In this document: positions 44,656 to 53,848 of the stretch, piece after piece
How the letters are laid out: every line of letters starts with the position of its first letter
Position numbering within the stretch: position 1 is the stretch's first letter
Assembly (NCBI RefSeq): GCF_013367775.1
Contig: NZ_CP055157.1
Location: 3,546,001 to 3,610,000, forward strand
Direction: 5' to 3'
Origin: Microbulbifer sp. YPW1
GTDB taxonomy: Bacteria > Pseudomonadota > Gammaproteobacteria > Pseudomonadales > Cellvibrionaceae
Length of the DNA: 64,000 bases
The notes under the pieces: generated by a model
Seen by the model: the letters and a program-made list of their open reading frames with translations, nothing else
Told to the model about the DNA's origin: nothing
Database searches by the model: none
Made by a program: the position numbers and the translations under genes

Positions 44656-45858
44656 ATGGAAGTAACTGAACAAAAAGTCGATCTGCACGATTTTTTCCGG
44701 CGTGTGATCCTGAGCGACGGCGTAATAGCCAGCTATTACCGTTTCTATGACGTATTTCGTCAGGTCCTGGAGCGTAATGGTGTCGAGTTTTTTGCGCATT
44801 CCGGAACCATGCTTGGTGCTGTTCGGCATGAGGGTATGATTCCATGGGACGATGACCTGGATGTGATGGTTGAGGAGGTGTTTGAAGATGAATTCCTCGA
44901 TCTGATACCGGAGCTTGAGAAGTATGGCGTTACGCTGAAAGAGAAGCTGTGTGAACACCTGTACCAGTTCAAATGCACCAGTAAGACGATCTGCCCGTCG
45001 GGTACCTATTTGCAAATTGATGTTTTCATCGGCAAGCGTGAGGAAATCGATGGTGAACTCTGCCTGCATTACAAGACGCCCGAGTTCCGCAAGTGGTTCA
45101 AAAAACGCTATATCCGCGTCCACGATCTCTATCCCCTGAGGGAGTATGGCTTCGGCCCTCTTAAAATTAAGGGGATAGGGGATTACCGCCATTATTTTGC
45201 CCAAAGTGGTTTTGGCCTGGACGAAGCCATCGTCGCTCGGCACAACAATTTCGATCATTTCAAGCCCGAGATTGAAGAACTCAAAGAACAGGGTGTGTAC
45301 CCAATTCGGGATGAGGCGATACTGAATTATCGGCATGAAATCCCTGAGGCCAGCGTTAGTCATTCGCTGGATTACTATGCTGGCGGCAATGTGAAAACCG
45401 TGATTACCTACGGGACTTTTGACCTGTTTCACGTTGGGCATGTCCGGATCCTTAAGCGCCTGCGTGCACTCGGTGATCGACTGGTGGTTGGGCTGTCTAC
45501 TGACGAGTTCAACGCCGGAAAGGGCAAGAAGTCTTTTTACTCCTATGAGGAGCGGAAAGAAATATTACTGTCTTCGGGGTATGTGGATGAGGTTTTTCCC
45601 GAAAATGACTGGGGGCAAAAGGCAGCCGATATAAAACGTACCGGGGCGTCTATATTCGGTATGGGCGGTGACTGGCGCGGAAAGTTTGATGACCTAGCTT
45701 GCCATTGTGAGGTTGTTTACCTGGACAGAACCGAAGACGTTTCAACGACAGAGATTAAGCGGTCACTGGCTGGAATCAAGTCCACTGACGTAGAGGGGCT
45801 TGAGAAATCGTTGCATACCGCCTTGGAAATTGTCCGTTCATTGTCCCAGTCGGTGTAA
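44656..45858 (+). CDS. LicD phosphotransferase fused to TagD-like cytidylyltransferase
   Basis: 400 residues. The N-terminal LicD domain carries HSGTMLGAVRHEGMIPWDDD (48-67), the family motif whose aspartates bind metal and the nucleotide donor; LicD proteins move phosphocholine or phospho-polyols from CDP carriers to sugars. From residue 249, VITYGTFDLFHVGH with HxGH at 259-262 and RTEDVSTTEIK near 358-368 are the signatures of glycerol-3-phosphate cytidylyltransferase (TagD), which makes CDP-glycerol. One polypeptide therefore appears to make the activated donor and transfer it. Choline-phosphate or ethanolamine-phosphate cytidylyltransferase are alternative substrates. It ends 6 bases before the next sulfotransferase gene. 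Confidence 0.85.
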   Translation: MEVTEQKVDLHDFFRRVILSDGVIASYYRFYDVFRQVLERNGVEFFAHSGTMLGAVRHEGMIPWDDDLDVMVEEVFEDEFLDLIPELEKYGVTLKEKLCEHLYQFKCTSKTICPSGTYLQIDVFIGKREEIDGELCLHYKTPEFRKWFKKRYIRVHDLYPLREYGFGPLKIKGIGDYRHYFAQSGFGLDEAIVARHNNFDHFKPEIEELKEQGVYPIRDEAILNYRHEIPEASVSHSLDYYAGGNVKTVITYGTFDLFHVGHVRILKRLRALGDRLVVGLSTDEFNAGKGKKSFYSYEERKEILLSSGYVDEVFPENDWGQKAADIKRTGASIFGMGGDWRGKFDDLACHCEVVYLDRTEDVSTTEIKRSLAGIKSTDVEGLEKSLHTALEIVRSLSQSV

Positions 45859-45864
45859 GCTCCG

Positions 45865-46980
45865 ATGCTCGGTAAGCTTATTTCCAGATTGACGAGTAAT
45901 CGCTCTACTGGCAAGACCGTATACTTACATGCAGGTATCTCGAAAACCGGTACTACTGCAATACAAAAGTATTTTCATGCAAATACAGAACTCCTGCGTG
46001 CCCAGGGTATCCATTATTTGAGCGCTGGGCGTGCTGAGCGGGGTGAAAGTCATCACTTGTTGGCTCGGATGTATAAACGTGATGGTTGCTCAAGCGACGT
46101 ACTTGCTCAAATTCGGGATGAAATCTCCGATTCTGACTGTCGTACGTTCGTTGTCTCCAGCGAAATGTTCGAATATCTTGGGCCGAGTCAAATCAGGCAG
46201 CTACACGACGATTTTTCCCCTCATGAAGTGGTATTGGTGCTCTATCTCCGTTACCAAGATCAAGCACTGTCATCTATGTATAACGAGCTTGTGAAAAAGC
46301 ATGCTTGTGCCACTACGTTTCCCAAACATTTGGAAGTAACCCCGCGCAAAGACCTCTTGCGATATTCCAAGTTGCTGAGGCCGTGGGAAAAAGAGCTGGG
46401 GCGCGAAAGTATCCGGGTTCGTATTTTTGACCGAGAGCGGCTCGCTGGTGGGAATGTGGTGTCGGACATGTTGAGTGTGGTTGGTTGCAATTCTGCCCCA
46501 TCCATTGTGCCGGAATCAATTACAAATAAGTCAGTTTCTGCAATTGCTATCCGAGTACTTGCGCTTATTAATTCACACCTGACTTACAAGGTGGATCATT
46601 CGGCGAATTACGGGGAAGCATGTAGGCTTGCCTTGAGGTTGGACGAGTTAGTTCGGAGAGAGTTTCCGCTGTTGGACCATGACTGCAACAGCTATTTTAC
46701 TTCCGATAAAGAGTATCGAAATTTTCTAGCATTCTATCGCGCGGATAATGCAGTACTTTCCAGGCGCTATCTTTCTGGGCAGACGATGGCCCAGGGAACA
46801 TACCGACCCACCGCGGAATTATCCGGCGAGCATGTGCGGAAAATTCTCGAGAGGCTTGCACAGGATCTGGGTGTTACTGATCGAGGTTCGCCAATGAGTG
46901 GGTCTGAGCTAGCGAAGTCGATTGCTATTTTTTGGTCTGACAGACTCCGATCTGCTTGTGAAAAGAAAATAAAGATCTAA
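45865..46980 (+). CDS. Sulfotransferase-like P-loop protein
   Basis: 371 residues with the PAPS 5'-phosphosulfate loop VYLHAGISKTGTTAIQ at about 19-34, a conserved VVSSEMFEYL strand near residue 95 and VVLVLYLRYQDQALSSMYNE near 123-142, where the arginine and serine of the 3'-phosphate site are expected. The protein resembles the C-terminal domain of the WcbI fusion two genes upstream, including the arrangement after the P-loop. It likely transfers sulfate to a sugar hydroxyl, but this loosely defined family contains members with no proven activity. Confidence 0.7.
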   Translation: MLGKLISRLTSNRSTGKTVYLHAGISKTGTTAIQKYFHANTELLRAQGIHYLSAGRAERGESHHLLARMYKRDGCSSDVLAQIRDEISDSDCRTFVVSSEMFEYLGPSQIRQLHDDFSPHEVVLVLYLRYQDQALSSMYNELVKKHACATTFPKHLEVTPRKDLLRYSKLLRPWEKELGRESIRVRIFDRERLAGGNVVSDMLSVVGCNSAPSIVPESITNKSVSAIAIRVLALINSHLTYKVDHSANYGEACRLALRLDELVRREFPLLDHDCNSYFTSDKEYRNFLAFYRADNAVLSRRYLSGQTMAQGTYRPTAELSGEHVRKILERLAQDLGVTDRGSPMSGSELAKSIAIFWSDRLRSACEKKIKI

Positions 46981-47049
46981 CACAGAATTGCATACTTCGC
47001 TAATAGATGACGGCTTTATCCAATTAAGACTGAGAAGAGACTGATTTTT

Positions 47050-48960
47050 GTGAGTGCTGCTCAAAGTCACGCAGGGTTTGTTTACCGGCCAGAAATCGAT
47101 GGTCTAAGAGCAATTGCAGTAATGCTCGTTGTGCTGTTCCACCTTAAGTTGTCGGGCTTTGAGGGTGGTTTCATTGGTGTCGATGTATTTTTTGTGATTT
47201 CAGGGTTTCTGATCACCGGGATTATTCTTACTGATCTGGGAAGTGGAAAGTTTTCACTCGCAGACTTTTATATTAAACGGGTAGCCCGGCTCATCCCTGC
47301 GTTACTCGCAACGCTTACCGTTACGCTTTTACTGAGTGCGTTTATCATGACGCCCGAGGACTTGGTATATACGGCAAAGCAGGCTGTTTCTGCAGTTTTT
47401 TCGTTCAGTAATGTATTTTACTGGTCTGAGGCGGGGTACTGGGACTCTTCTTCGTACTCAAAAGCGTTCCTTCACACATGGTCTCTTGGCGTTGAAGAGC
47501 AGTTTTACCTCTTATATCCATTAACACTTGTAGTGGTTTTCAGGCTCTTAGGTCGGAACGGGGTGCTCGCTTTCCTGATTGCCAGCTTTTTTGTTGGTTT
47601 GGCTGCCTCTGAGTTTGTGCTGCGTGAACATCCTTCTGCGGCGTTTTATTTGATGCCGTTGCGGATCTACCAGTTTGCACTGGGCGGCTTGGGTGTATAT
47701 CTGCTGAGCCAGCGCACTCCGGGTAGATTGGGGAATTTCTTCGGCGTTGCTCTGTTCTTGTTCGGCCTAATACTGGTAATTGGTAGTGCCGCAGTATTCA
47801 ATGAGGGCGTTTCCTTTCCTGGGATCAACGCACTGCCACTGGCAGTCGGTGCGCTGTTGATGATTCTTTTCGGATCGCTTGCGTTACCTCGCAGAATGCT
47901 GGCGAATGCCGCTATTCGATTTATCGGAAAGTCGTCGTACTCTATTTATCTGGTTCACTGGCCGTTAATCGTACTGTATCAATATCGGTTTGGTGGTGAT
48001 TTTACTTTGACGGATATGGCGATATTGTTCGCCTTGACCTTGATTTCTGGCATTGCGTTATATCATTTGGTGGAGTCAAGGTTCCGGTTGAGTGGAGATC
48101 TGACTGACAAGGATAATCGTTATCACGCTTTGCTGCGTGTAAACGGTACATTTGCCGGCGCGTTAGTCGTGTGCGGATTGTCATTTCTGGTGGTTCAAGG
48201 GAATGGTTGGTCCTGGCGTTTACCCGACAGTATCAAATACCTCGCGGAGCGTACGACCAAGGATCCTATCAAGGAAAATTTCCGGTTTGTCAGTAAGCGC
48301 TGCAAGAAGAATAAAGACTCAGTCTTTTGTGGCAAAAGGAAGAGTGGGCTGCAAAATATTATCCTGCTTGCGGATTCTCGTGGAAACGATGCATTTGTGG
48401 CGTTATCGACAGCATTTCCTTCCGATAATATCTATATGGCGCGATTGGCAGGCTGCCCTCCGGTTTTTGATACTGAGGTTGCACGCACCGAGAAATGCCG
48501 AGGGTTCAATGACGAACGTATGCAGGTGGCTTTGCAGGCGCCAGACGATGACGTGATCTTCTTGGCAATGGAATTCAATGAATTTCGCGCAAAGGCGGTA
48601 ATTGAAGCCGCCAAGAGGTTCCGGGATGCCGGTAAACGGGTGTTTGTAGTAGGCCAAACAAAGTTTCTACAACACCAGAACCCTCTGAATATTGCCGTCA
48701 CCCATGGAAGTACGTCAAACATAGACGAGGCACTGGCTAAATATCTGATTCCGTCTCCATTTGCACTCGACAGTAAATATGCATCTGAGTTTGCGAAAAT
48801 CGGAGTTGAATACATCGGAAACAAACCATTTTTTTATCAGAATGGTTATAGGCTCTACACGAGAGATCGCTCCGACCTTTTGATGTATGACATGTATCAC
48901 CTGACCCTGAAAGGTGCGGTGGAATATGGTGGTTACCTGAGAAAACATTACCAGATTTAG
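47050..48960 (+). CDS. OafA/YrhL-type O-acyltransferase with SGNH tail
   Basis: A 636-residue inner-membrane acyltransferase 3 protein that would O-acetylate a glycan on the periplasmic side. A GTG start at 47050 leads into YRPEIDGLRAIAVMLVVLFH with the family RxxDGLRAxAV and histidine motifs, followed by about ten hydrophobic segments to roughly residue 380. The C-terminal periplasmic SGNH domain has LLADSRGN with D442/S443 and YDMYHLTLKG with D614/H617, the nucleophile and the Asp-His pair. This two-part layout is typical of O-antigen and capsule acetylases such as OafA. It stands between two sulfotransferase-like genes. Confidence 0.9.
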   Translation: MSAAQSHAGFVYRPEIDGLRAIAVMLVVLFHLKLSGFEGGFIGVDVFFVISGFLITGIILTDLGSGKFSLADFYIKRVARLIPALLATLTVTLLLSAFIMTPEDLVYTAKQAVSAVFSFSNVFYWSEAGYWDSSSYSKAFLHTWSLGVEEQFYLLYPLTLVVVFRLLGRNGVLAFLIASFFVGLAASEFVLREHPSAAFYLMPLRIYQFALGGLGVYLLSQRTPGRLGNFFGVALFLFGLILVIGSAAVFNEGVSFPGINALPLAVGALLMILFGSLALPRRMLANAAIRFIGKSSYSIYLVHWPLIVLYQYRFGGDFTLTDMAILFALTLISGIALYHLVESRFRLSGDLTDKDNRYHALLRVNGTFAGALVVCGLSFLVVQGNGWSWRLPDSIKYLAERTTKDPIKENFRFVSKRCKKNKDSVFCGKRKSGLQNIILLADSRGNDAFVALSTAFPSDNIYMARLAGCPPVFDTEVARTEKCRGFNDERMQVALQAPDDDVIFLAMEFNEFRAKAVIEAAKRFRDAGKRVFVVGQTKFLQHQNPLNIAVTHGSTSNIDEALAKYLIPSPFALDSKYASEFAKIGVEYIGNKPFFYQNGYRLYTRDRSDLLMYDMYHLTLKGAVEYGGYLRKHYQI

Positions 48961-49001
48961 GGAGGGTGCTTTCGCCGTACGGGCGCTAATGCCGTAGAAC
49001 A

Positions 49002-50021
49002 ATGAAGAAAAAGCTGATCATACATGGAGGTTTGTACAAAACCGGAAGCTCAGCGATTCAGACGTTGCTGGATGATAGCCGTGACACTCTTTTGCAGAAG
49101 GGGATACTGTTCCCTCTCAATGGAACCCTTTTTCACCCAGGGATCGGGCGACGTCATTATTATGTCCGAGAGACGCTATTCGATACGCCTAAAAAGCAAC
49201 CCAATGTGTTTCGTGATATTTATACTGAGCTTGAAAATTCAGGTTGCCACACTGCCGTACTTTCTTATGAAAATTTCCTTTCGCCGGGTAAGTTTTCCTC
49301 CGGAGTGGCTGAGTATTTAAGGGCAACCTTTGACGTATATTTTGTTTTTTATTTGAGATCGCCCGTTCACCACTTCAATACCAAGTATAAGGAATGGATT
49401 CGACGCCAGAACTTTAAAGGAGAGCCAGGCGACTTCGTCTTGGCGAAAGCTGGTTATCTGGACTTGAGATGTATGTTGGATCCCTGGATCCAGAATTTTG
49501 GCGCTGACAGTGTTACCTGCCGGAAATTTGATAAGTCTGCTTTTCCCGGAAGAAGAATAGAGTTTGATTTTCTTGAGTATCTTTCGAGCATAATAGGCGA
49601 GCAGCTTCATGACCTTGATGTTCGTGAGTCTCTGGTTAACCCATCATTCACTAATGAGCAAATTTTGGTCAGCCTGCTGCGCAATCGATATTTTGGTGGA
49701 CACAAGAGTCTTACGTACGCGCAAAAAGTACAGTATGGCGAATTTATACAAGGGTTGTCCTGCCCTGCCAGTCGAGGTCTAATCCTTTCAAAATATGCCG
49801 CTCATGCAGTGCTGGATCTATCCAAATCTTCCCTCGATTACATTGCATCTCAATTTGGCGTAGAGATCGCTACTCCCGATTTATCTAGCTTAACATTCGA
49901 CGAAAGTTTCCAATGTGTCAACAGACGTGCTGACATGCTGAGGGCGCTGAATGTGGCTCTCGGAAAAGACAGGTCAACTAGCCATACTCTAAGGGCATGG
50001 TTAAATAAATTACTGAAGTGA
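49002..50021 (+). CDS. Sulfotransferase-like P-loop protein
   Basis: 339 residues opening KKKLIIHGGLYKTGSSAIQ, the PAPS-binding loop with one change (GSS instead of GTT), then TAVLSYENFLSPG near residue 87 and YFVFYLRSPVHHFNTKYKEW near 112-131, where the arginine and serine-like residues of the 3'-phosphate site are expected. It is less similar to the other two sulfotransferase-like proteins than they are to each other. It converges with the broken minus-strand copy at 50048, with a 26-base gap. Confidence 0.65.
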   Translation: MKKKLIIHGGLYKTGSSAIQTLLDDSRDTLLQKGILFPLNGTLFHPGIGRRHYYVRETLFDTPKKQPNVFRDIYTELENSGCHTAVLSYENFLSPGKFSSGVAEYLRATFDVYFVFYLRSPVHHFNTKYKEWIRRQNFKGEPGDFVLAKAGYLDLRCMLDPWIQNFGADSVTCRKFDKSAFPGRRIEFDFLEYLSSIIGEQLHDLDVRESLVNPSFTNEQILVSLLRNRYFGGHKSLTYAQKVQYGEFIQGLSCPASRGLILSKYAAHAVLDLSKSSLDYIASQFGVEIATPDLSSLTFDESFQCVNRRADMLRALNVALGKDRSTSHTLRAWLNKLLK

Positions 50022-50047
50022 TGCCGGTGGGCGAGGCAAAATTAATT

Positions 50048-50868
50048 CTAATGTATTTGCAGGATTCTTTTTCGGATGGTTTCGCAGTTGTCGGCGTTGA
50101 AAGCGATCGCCAAATCCATAATGGCGTCTGTTACATCGGTTATCGTGAGTTGTCGCTTCTCTGGTAAAGACCGCTCTTTAATGTCGAGGTAGGCGATAAT
50201 CTCTCTCGTGAGAGAGTCTTCCAGCTCATCTCTAGGCGGCTTGGTTTCTGTTATGGTTCGATATCCGCCTGTTGCAGATTGATCATCTGGCACCTGGCTG
50301 AAGCTTTGTCCGTTAAGCCAGTTTTCTGAAAGGATGCGGTTCATTTCGGTGAAATGGCTAAGGAATTGCTGACTCTCTGCATTGGATATTTGAAATTTAG
50401 TCGCCAAATATTCCTGCCCATTTGTTTTAATAATTTTTTCTCTTATTTCTTTGTAGGGCTGTTGTCTCGGGCCGTTTTTTTTTACGATTTCATTGAAGAA
50501 GAGTAGCAGGTGTTGCTGGTAGCCTGTTAGTGCGGAATTTGCTTTTGGAGGTTCCGCAATGTTGGTTGCCTCACTGATGTCGATTTCTTTCAGGTAGTCT
50601 TTAATGAGTGATTGTTCGTGGAGTCTTTCTTTTTCAAATATTTTGATCGAGATTTTTTCTTTGCCAAACACATAGCCCCACATTTCGACCAAGTTGAAAT
50701 GATCGAAGTAGGGGGTGCGAGGTCGAGGTCGTTTTCGGCATGTTGGATGTTGGGAATGTGGTAACCGAGTTCATTCAGCTTCTCCCTGTTGCTACCCAGG
50801 AGTTGCTGAATTGAGGTGGAACCGGTTTTTTCGGTTCCGATATGAATGTAGGCGGTTTTCATCGGCAC
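50048..50868 (-). pseudogene. Broken sulfotransferase-like gene (deletion plus frameshift)
   Basis: The minus strand begins with an intact N-terminus (MKTAYIHIGTEKTGSTSIQQ and GYHIPNIQHAEND) that runs into a different frame near 50700. The second frame reads PYFDHFNLVEMWGYVFGKE, then ISIKIFEKERL and a normal C-terminal half to 50048. Between the P-loop end and PYFDHF the family normally has well over 100 residues, so a large internal piece is missing as well as the frame being lost. Intact neighbours of the same family (45865-46980, 49002-50021) show what the whole gene would contain. It is not expected to make a working enzyme. Confidence 0.8.
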
Positions 50869-50892
50869 ACCAGGGTATTGAAAGCGTTGATT

Positions 50893-50925
50893 TTAAAAAG
50901 GGTGGCGCTTTTCGCCACCTCTTTG
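50893..50925 (-). terminator. Rho-independent terminator after the Wzm/Wzt operon
   Basis: Read on the minus strand: a 7-bp stem GGTGGCG/CGCCACC with loop AAAAG, followed by CTTTTTAAAA. It lies about 86 bases beyond the wzt stop and before the broken sulfotransferase gene. Confidence 0.75.
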
Positions 50926-51010
50926 CACCAGATCTATTTTGGAGCGAGATTATTTCGCTATTAAGACAATGGTGTTACGGCTCTCAATTTTTCCGGGTGT
51001 CTGGGCCAGT

Positions 51011-51748
51011 TTACGCAGCCTCGATCGCTGCCTTTTTTGTCGCCTGCTGAGGGCGGGCTAGGGGTGACTGCTCGTATTCCTCAAGTACAGCATTGGTTGG
51101 TCCGAGGGCCCTTACCTGACCTTCTTCAATCCACAGGGCTCTCTCGCAGAACTTTCGAATTGTTCCAGGAGAGTGGGATACCAGTACGGCAGTTTGGTCT
51201 GACTGTACCCGCTCCTTCAGAGCTTTGCCGGATTTGACTTTGAATTCCTTGTCGCCGACGCCCAGCATTTCATCCAGCAGCAGTATGTCGGGTGTCGCCT
51301 GCATGGCGATGGCAAAGCCGAGACGTGCACGCTCTCCTGCGGAATAGGTGCTCACCGAGTGGTCCATTAAGTGGGGGATGCCGGAGAACTCGATGACACC
51401 ATCGATAAGCTTGTGGGCTTCTTTGATGGTTTTCCCCTGGGTTACGAGAGACATTATGGCGTTATCAAAGCCACTAAGTTGGTGAATAAAGCCCAAGTTA
51501 AGTGTCAGAAGCTGTGACCTTATTCCTCTTTCTCTTGTTATACTCCCGCGGTTTGGGGCAATGATTCCTGCAAGTAACCTCAGTAGGGTGCTTTTACCGG
51601 CACCGTTATGGCCAATTACCCCTAGCACTTCACCACGGTAAAGTTGGAAATCGATATCTTTAAGTACCCAGTTTTTTGGCGCAAATGGGTTCAGGCTGCG
51701 GCGATAAGCCAGGCCCACGTTATTAAATGACATTATCTCGGCGTTCAT
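51011..51748 (-). CDS. wzt: ABC transporter ATP-binding protein for polysaccharide export (Wzt/KpsT/TagH type)
   Basis: The ATPase that powers polysaccharide export across the inner membrane. 245 residues with Walker A GHNGAGKST at 46-54, signature YSAGERARL at 135-143, Walker B ILLLDEMLGVGD near 155-166 and the switch histidine in VLVSHSP. The sequence has the KpsT/Wzt features (Q-loop near LTLNLGFIHQLSG, VGDKEF motif) but lacks the long C-terminal carbohydrate-binding domain of O-antigen Wzt proteins, so it is closer to capsule-type or TagH transporters. It overlaps the permease gene by four bases and is probably followed by a terminator. Confidence 0.9.
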   Translation of the reverse strand: MNAEIMSFNNVGLAYRRSLNPFAPKNWVLKDIDFQLYRGEVLGVIGHNGAGKSTLLRLLAGIIAPNRGSITRERGIRSQLLTLNLGFIHQLSGFDNAIMSLVTQGKTIKEAHKLIDGVIEFSGIPHLMDHSVSTYSAGERARLGFAIAMQATPDILLLDEMLGVGDKEFKVKSGKALKERVQSDQTAVLVSHSPGTIRKFCERALWIEEGQVRALGPTNAVLEEYEQSPLARPQQATKKAAIEAA

Positions 51749-52512
51749 GGCAGCGCTCTCGGATAATAGCGATCAAATCGGAAAAGTAATGCAATCCCTG
51801 TCGCGAAGGCAGCCAGGCTTGCAAATATTGGGTAGATCAGCGTCGAAAAGTTGGCGGTTCTTCCGTGTAGCAATACATCCCGGTAACCCTCAAGAATGGT
51901 TACGAATGGGTTTAAGCGAAGTATCGTCTGAATGTTCTCCGGTCTTTCGCTGATGTCAAAAAAGATGCCTGAGGTGAACATCATTGCCATCACTATCAGC
52001 GGGACCAGATGAGTCAGGTCGGGTATCAATGGTACTGTTGCGGCGAGGAAGAAGCTTAGACTCAAATTAAACAAGATTTGGCACAGAATAATATTAAGAA
52101 CCGAGAACCAATCCATAGAGGGCTCATAGCCGCCGAGGATGACCAGTAAAAGCATGATCGGGAACACGAAAGAAAAGCGGATTAGCGCTGTCATGTTTGC
52201 AACGGAAGGGAATATCCACTTGGGCAAATAGGTTTGGCCAAGAATGCCTTTATTATTGATGAGCGAATTGGAACTTGCCGTGATCGCTGATGCGGTCCAT
52301 TTAAAGGGGAATAAGCCCGTCAGCAAAAAATAAATGAAGTGACTGTTTGATTCACCGCCACCTCTCACTCCGCTGGCAAAAGCGAGATAAAACAGCGTTG
52401 CCATAAGGAGGGGCTCTAGCAGCCACCAGAGCATGCCGAGGTAAGATTGCTTGGTATCGGCCTTTAAGGCACCCATGCCTCTGAGCCAAATTAGATCCAA
52501 GTATTTCCGCAT
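51745..52512 (-). CDS. wzm: ABC-2 type polysaccharide export permease (Wzm/KpsM/TagG type)
   Basis: The membrane subunit of the exporter. 255 residues with about six hydrophobic segments (around 32-50, 58-80, 105-130, 138-160, 168-185, 225-245) and the conserved cytoplasmic start RKYLDLIWLRGMGALKADTKQSYLGMLWW typical of KpsM/TagG permeases. The stop overlaps the wzt start (ATGA), so both are translated together. Divergent from the glycosyltransferase gene at 52733 across a 220-base region that should hold both promoters. The same exporter pair is used for capsule, O-antigen and wall teichoic acid. Confidence 0.88.
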   Translation of the reverse strand: MRKYLDLIWLRGMGALKADTKQSYLGMLWWLLEPLLMATLFYLAFASGVRGGGESNSHFIYFLLTGLFPFKWTASAITASSNSLINNKGILGQTYLPKWIFPSVANMTALIRFSFVFPIMLLLVILGGYEPSMDWFSVLNIILCQILFNLSLSFFLAATVPLIPDLTHLVPLIVMAMMFTSGIFFDISERPENIQTILRLNPFVTILEGYRDVLLHGRTANFSTLIYPIFASLAAFATGIALLFRFDRYYPRALP

Positions 52513-52732
52513 ATGAAAAACAGCCTTTGGCGGATGTCTATTAAGTTGCCTGCTGGTAAAAGCTAATCGGGAATCCGTGCAGTGTGAATAGCCGGAATAC
52601 CGATATTTCCCATGGCGCCGTATGGCTGCTTAATATACAGTAACCCCAGTAAAAACAACAGGTTAAGGGGCCTTGGAAGCATGTGCTCCGGCATTTTTTG
52701 TTGTGAAACTGGTTGAATTTTGAGCTGGCGTT

Positions 52733-53848
52733 ATGAAGGTCCTCCACTGTTACCGTACATTTTTCCCGGAATCCCAAGGGGGGCTGGAGCAGGCCGTTTT
52801 TGAGATGGCCAGTAACTCTGAAGGCGCGGAAGTGCTGACGCTGGCAGATCGGCCCTATGAGGCCGAATTTGAACGTGTGCCGGTGCGGGCATCTCGCCGC
52901 TGGTTTTCACTGGCATCCTGCTGTGTGGGGCCCGGCCTAATTGGTGTGCTGATCAAAAAACAGGCAGATATATTGCACTTGCACTTCCCGTGGCCATTTG
53001 GGGATCTGGTTTACTTGTTGGCTGGCCGACGCCGCCCGTTGGTTGTGACTTACCATTCCGATATCGTCCGCCAGCGCCTATTGGGTGTTTTTTACACACC
53101 CTTGATGCGCTGGTTTCTCGGTAAGGCGGATCGAGTTGTCGCCACATCGCCTGACTACTTAGCGTCCAGCCCGGTGTTACAGCAATATGCGCAAAAAGTT
53201 GAGGTTATCCCCCTTGGAATATCTGAGGAAAACTACCCGGCTGTTCCCGATTCTATCTTGGCCGGGTTGTCAGAAAAGTATGGCCGGGACTTTATGTTGT
53301 TTGTGGGCGCTTTGCGCTACTACAAAGGGCTCGAATACCTGATAAAGGCATCCGTCAACTTGCCATTCCCGGTGCTGATTGTCGGGAAGGGGCCCGAGGA
53401 AGAAAAACTGAAGCAGTTGGCGTCGGAAGTGGGGGCGCACAACGTGCAGTTTCTTGGGCATGTGAGCAATGAAGAAAAGCTCGGTCTTTTGAATCTATGT
53501 CGCGCGGTTGTTTTTCCCTCTCATTTACGTTCAGAAGCATTTGGAGTAACCCTGCTGGAAGGGTTGATGGCAGGAAAGCCGTTAATTTCCACTGCAATAG
53601 GTACCGGCACCAGCTATGTCAATGTTGACGGTGAAACCGGTCATGTAGTGCCGCCGGCCGACGTCGATGCCCTACGCGGCGCCATGCAGGACTTATGGGG
53701 AAACCCGGACAAGGCACAACTCTGGGGGCGGGCAGCCAGGGCGCGGTATGAACATTGTTTTACTGGCGAGAAAATGGCTCGTGCGTACGATGATTTATAC
53801 CGTCGTGTATTGGAAGAGCGTTCTGGGCAAAAGGTGGTGAGCGAGTGA
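52733..53848 (+). CDS. GT4 glycosyltransferase
   Basis: 371-residue GT-B retaining glycosyltransferase. The N-terminal domain starts MKVLHCYRTFFPESQGGLEQ and includes LVVTYHSDIVRQ; the C-terminal domain has LFVGALRYYKGLEYLIKA, VGKGPEEEKL and HLRSEAFGVTLLEGLMAGKP with the E-x7-E motif near residues 263-271. These are textbook GT4 features, so mannosyl, fucosyl or related transfer to the glycan is plausible. It overlaps the next GT4 gene by four bases. Confidence 0.92.
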   Translation: MKVLHCYRTFFPESQGGLEQAVFEMASNSEGAEVLTLADRPYEAEFERVPVRASRRWFSLASCCVGPGLIGVLIKKQADILHLHFPWPFGDLVYLLAGRRRPLVVTYHSDIVRQRLLGVFYTPLMRWFLGKADRVVATSPDYLASSPVLQQYAQKVEVIPLGISEENYPAVPDSILAGLSEKYGRDFMLFVGALRYYKGLEYLIKASVNLPFPVLIVGKGPEEEKLKQLASEVGAHNVQFLGHVSNEEKLGLLNLCRAVVFPSHLRSEAFGVTLLEGLMAGKPLISTAIGTGTSYVNVDGETGHVVPPADVDALRGAMQDLWGNPDKAQLWGRAARARYEHCFTGEKMARAYDDLYRRVLEERSGQKVVSE

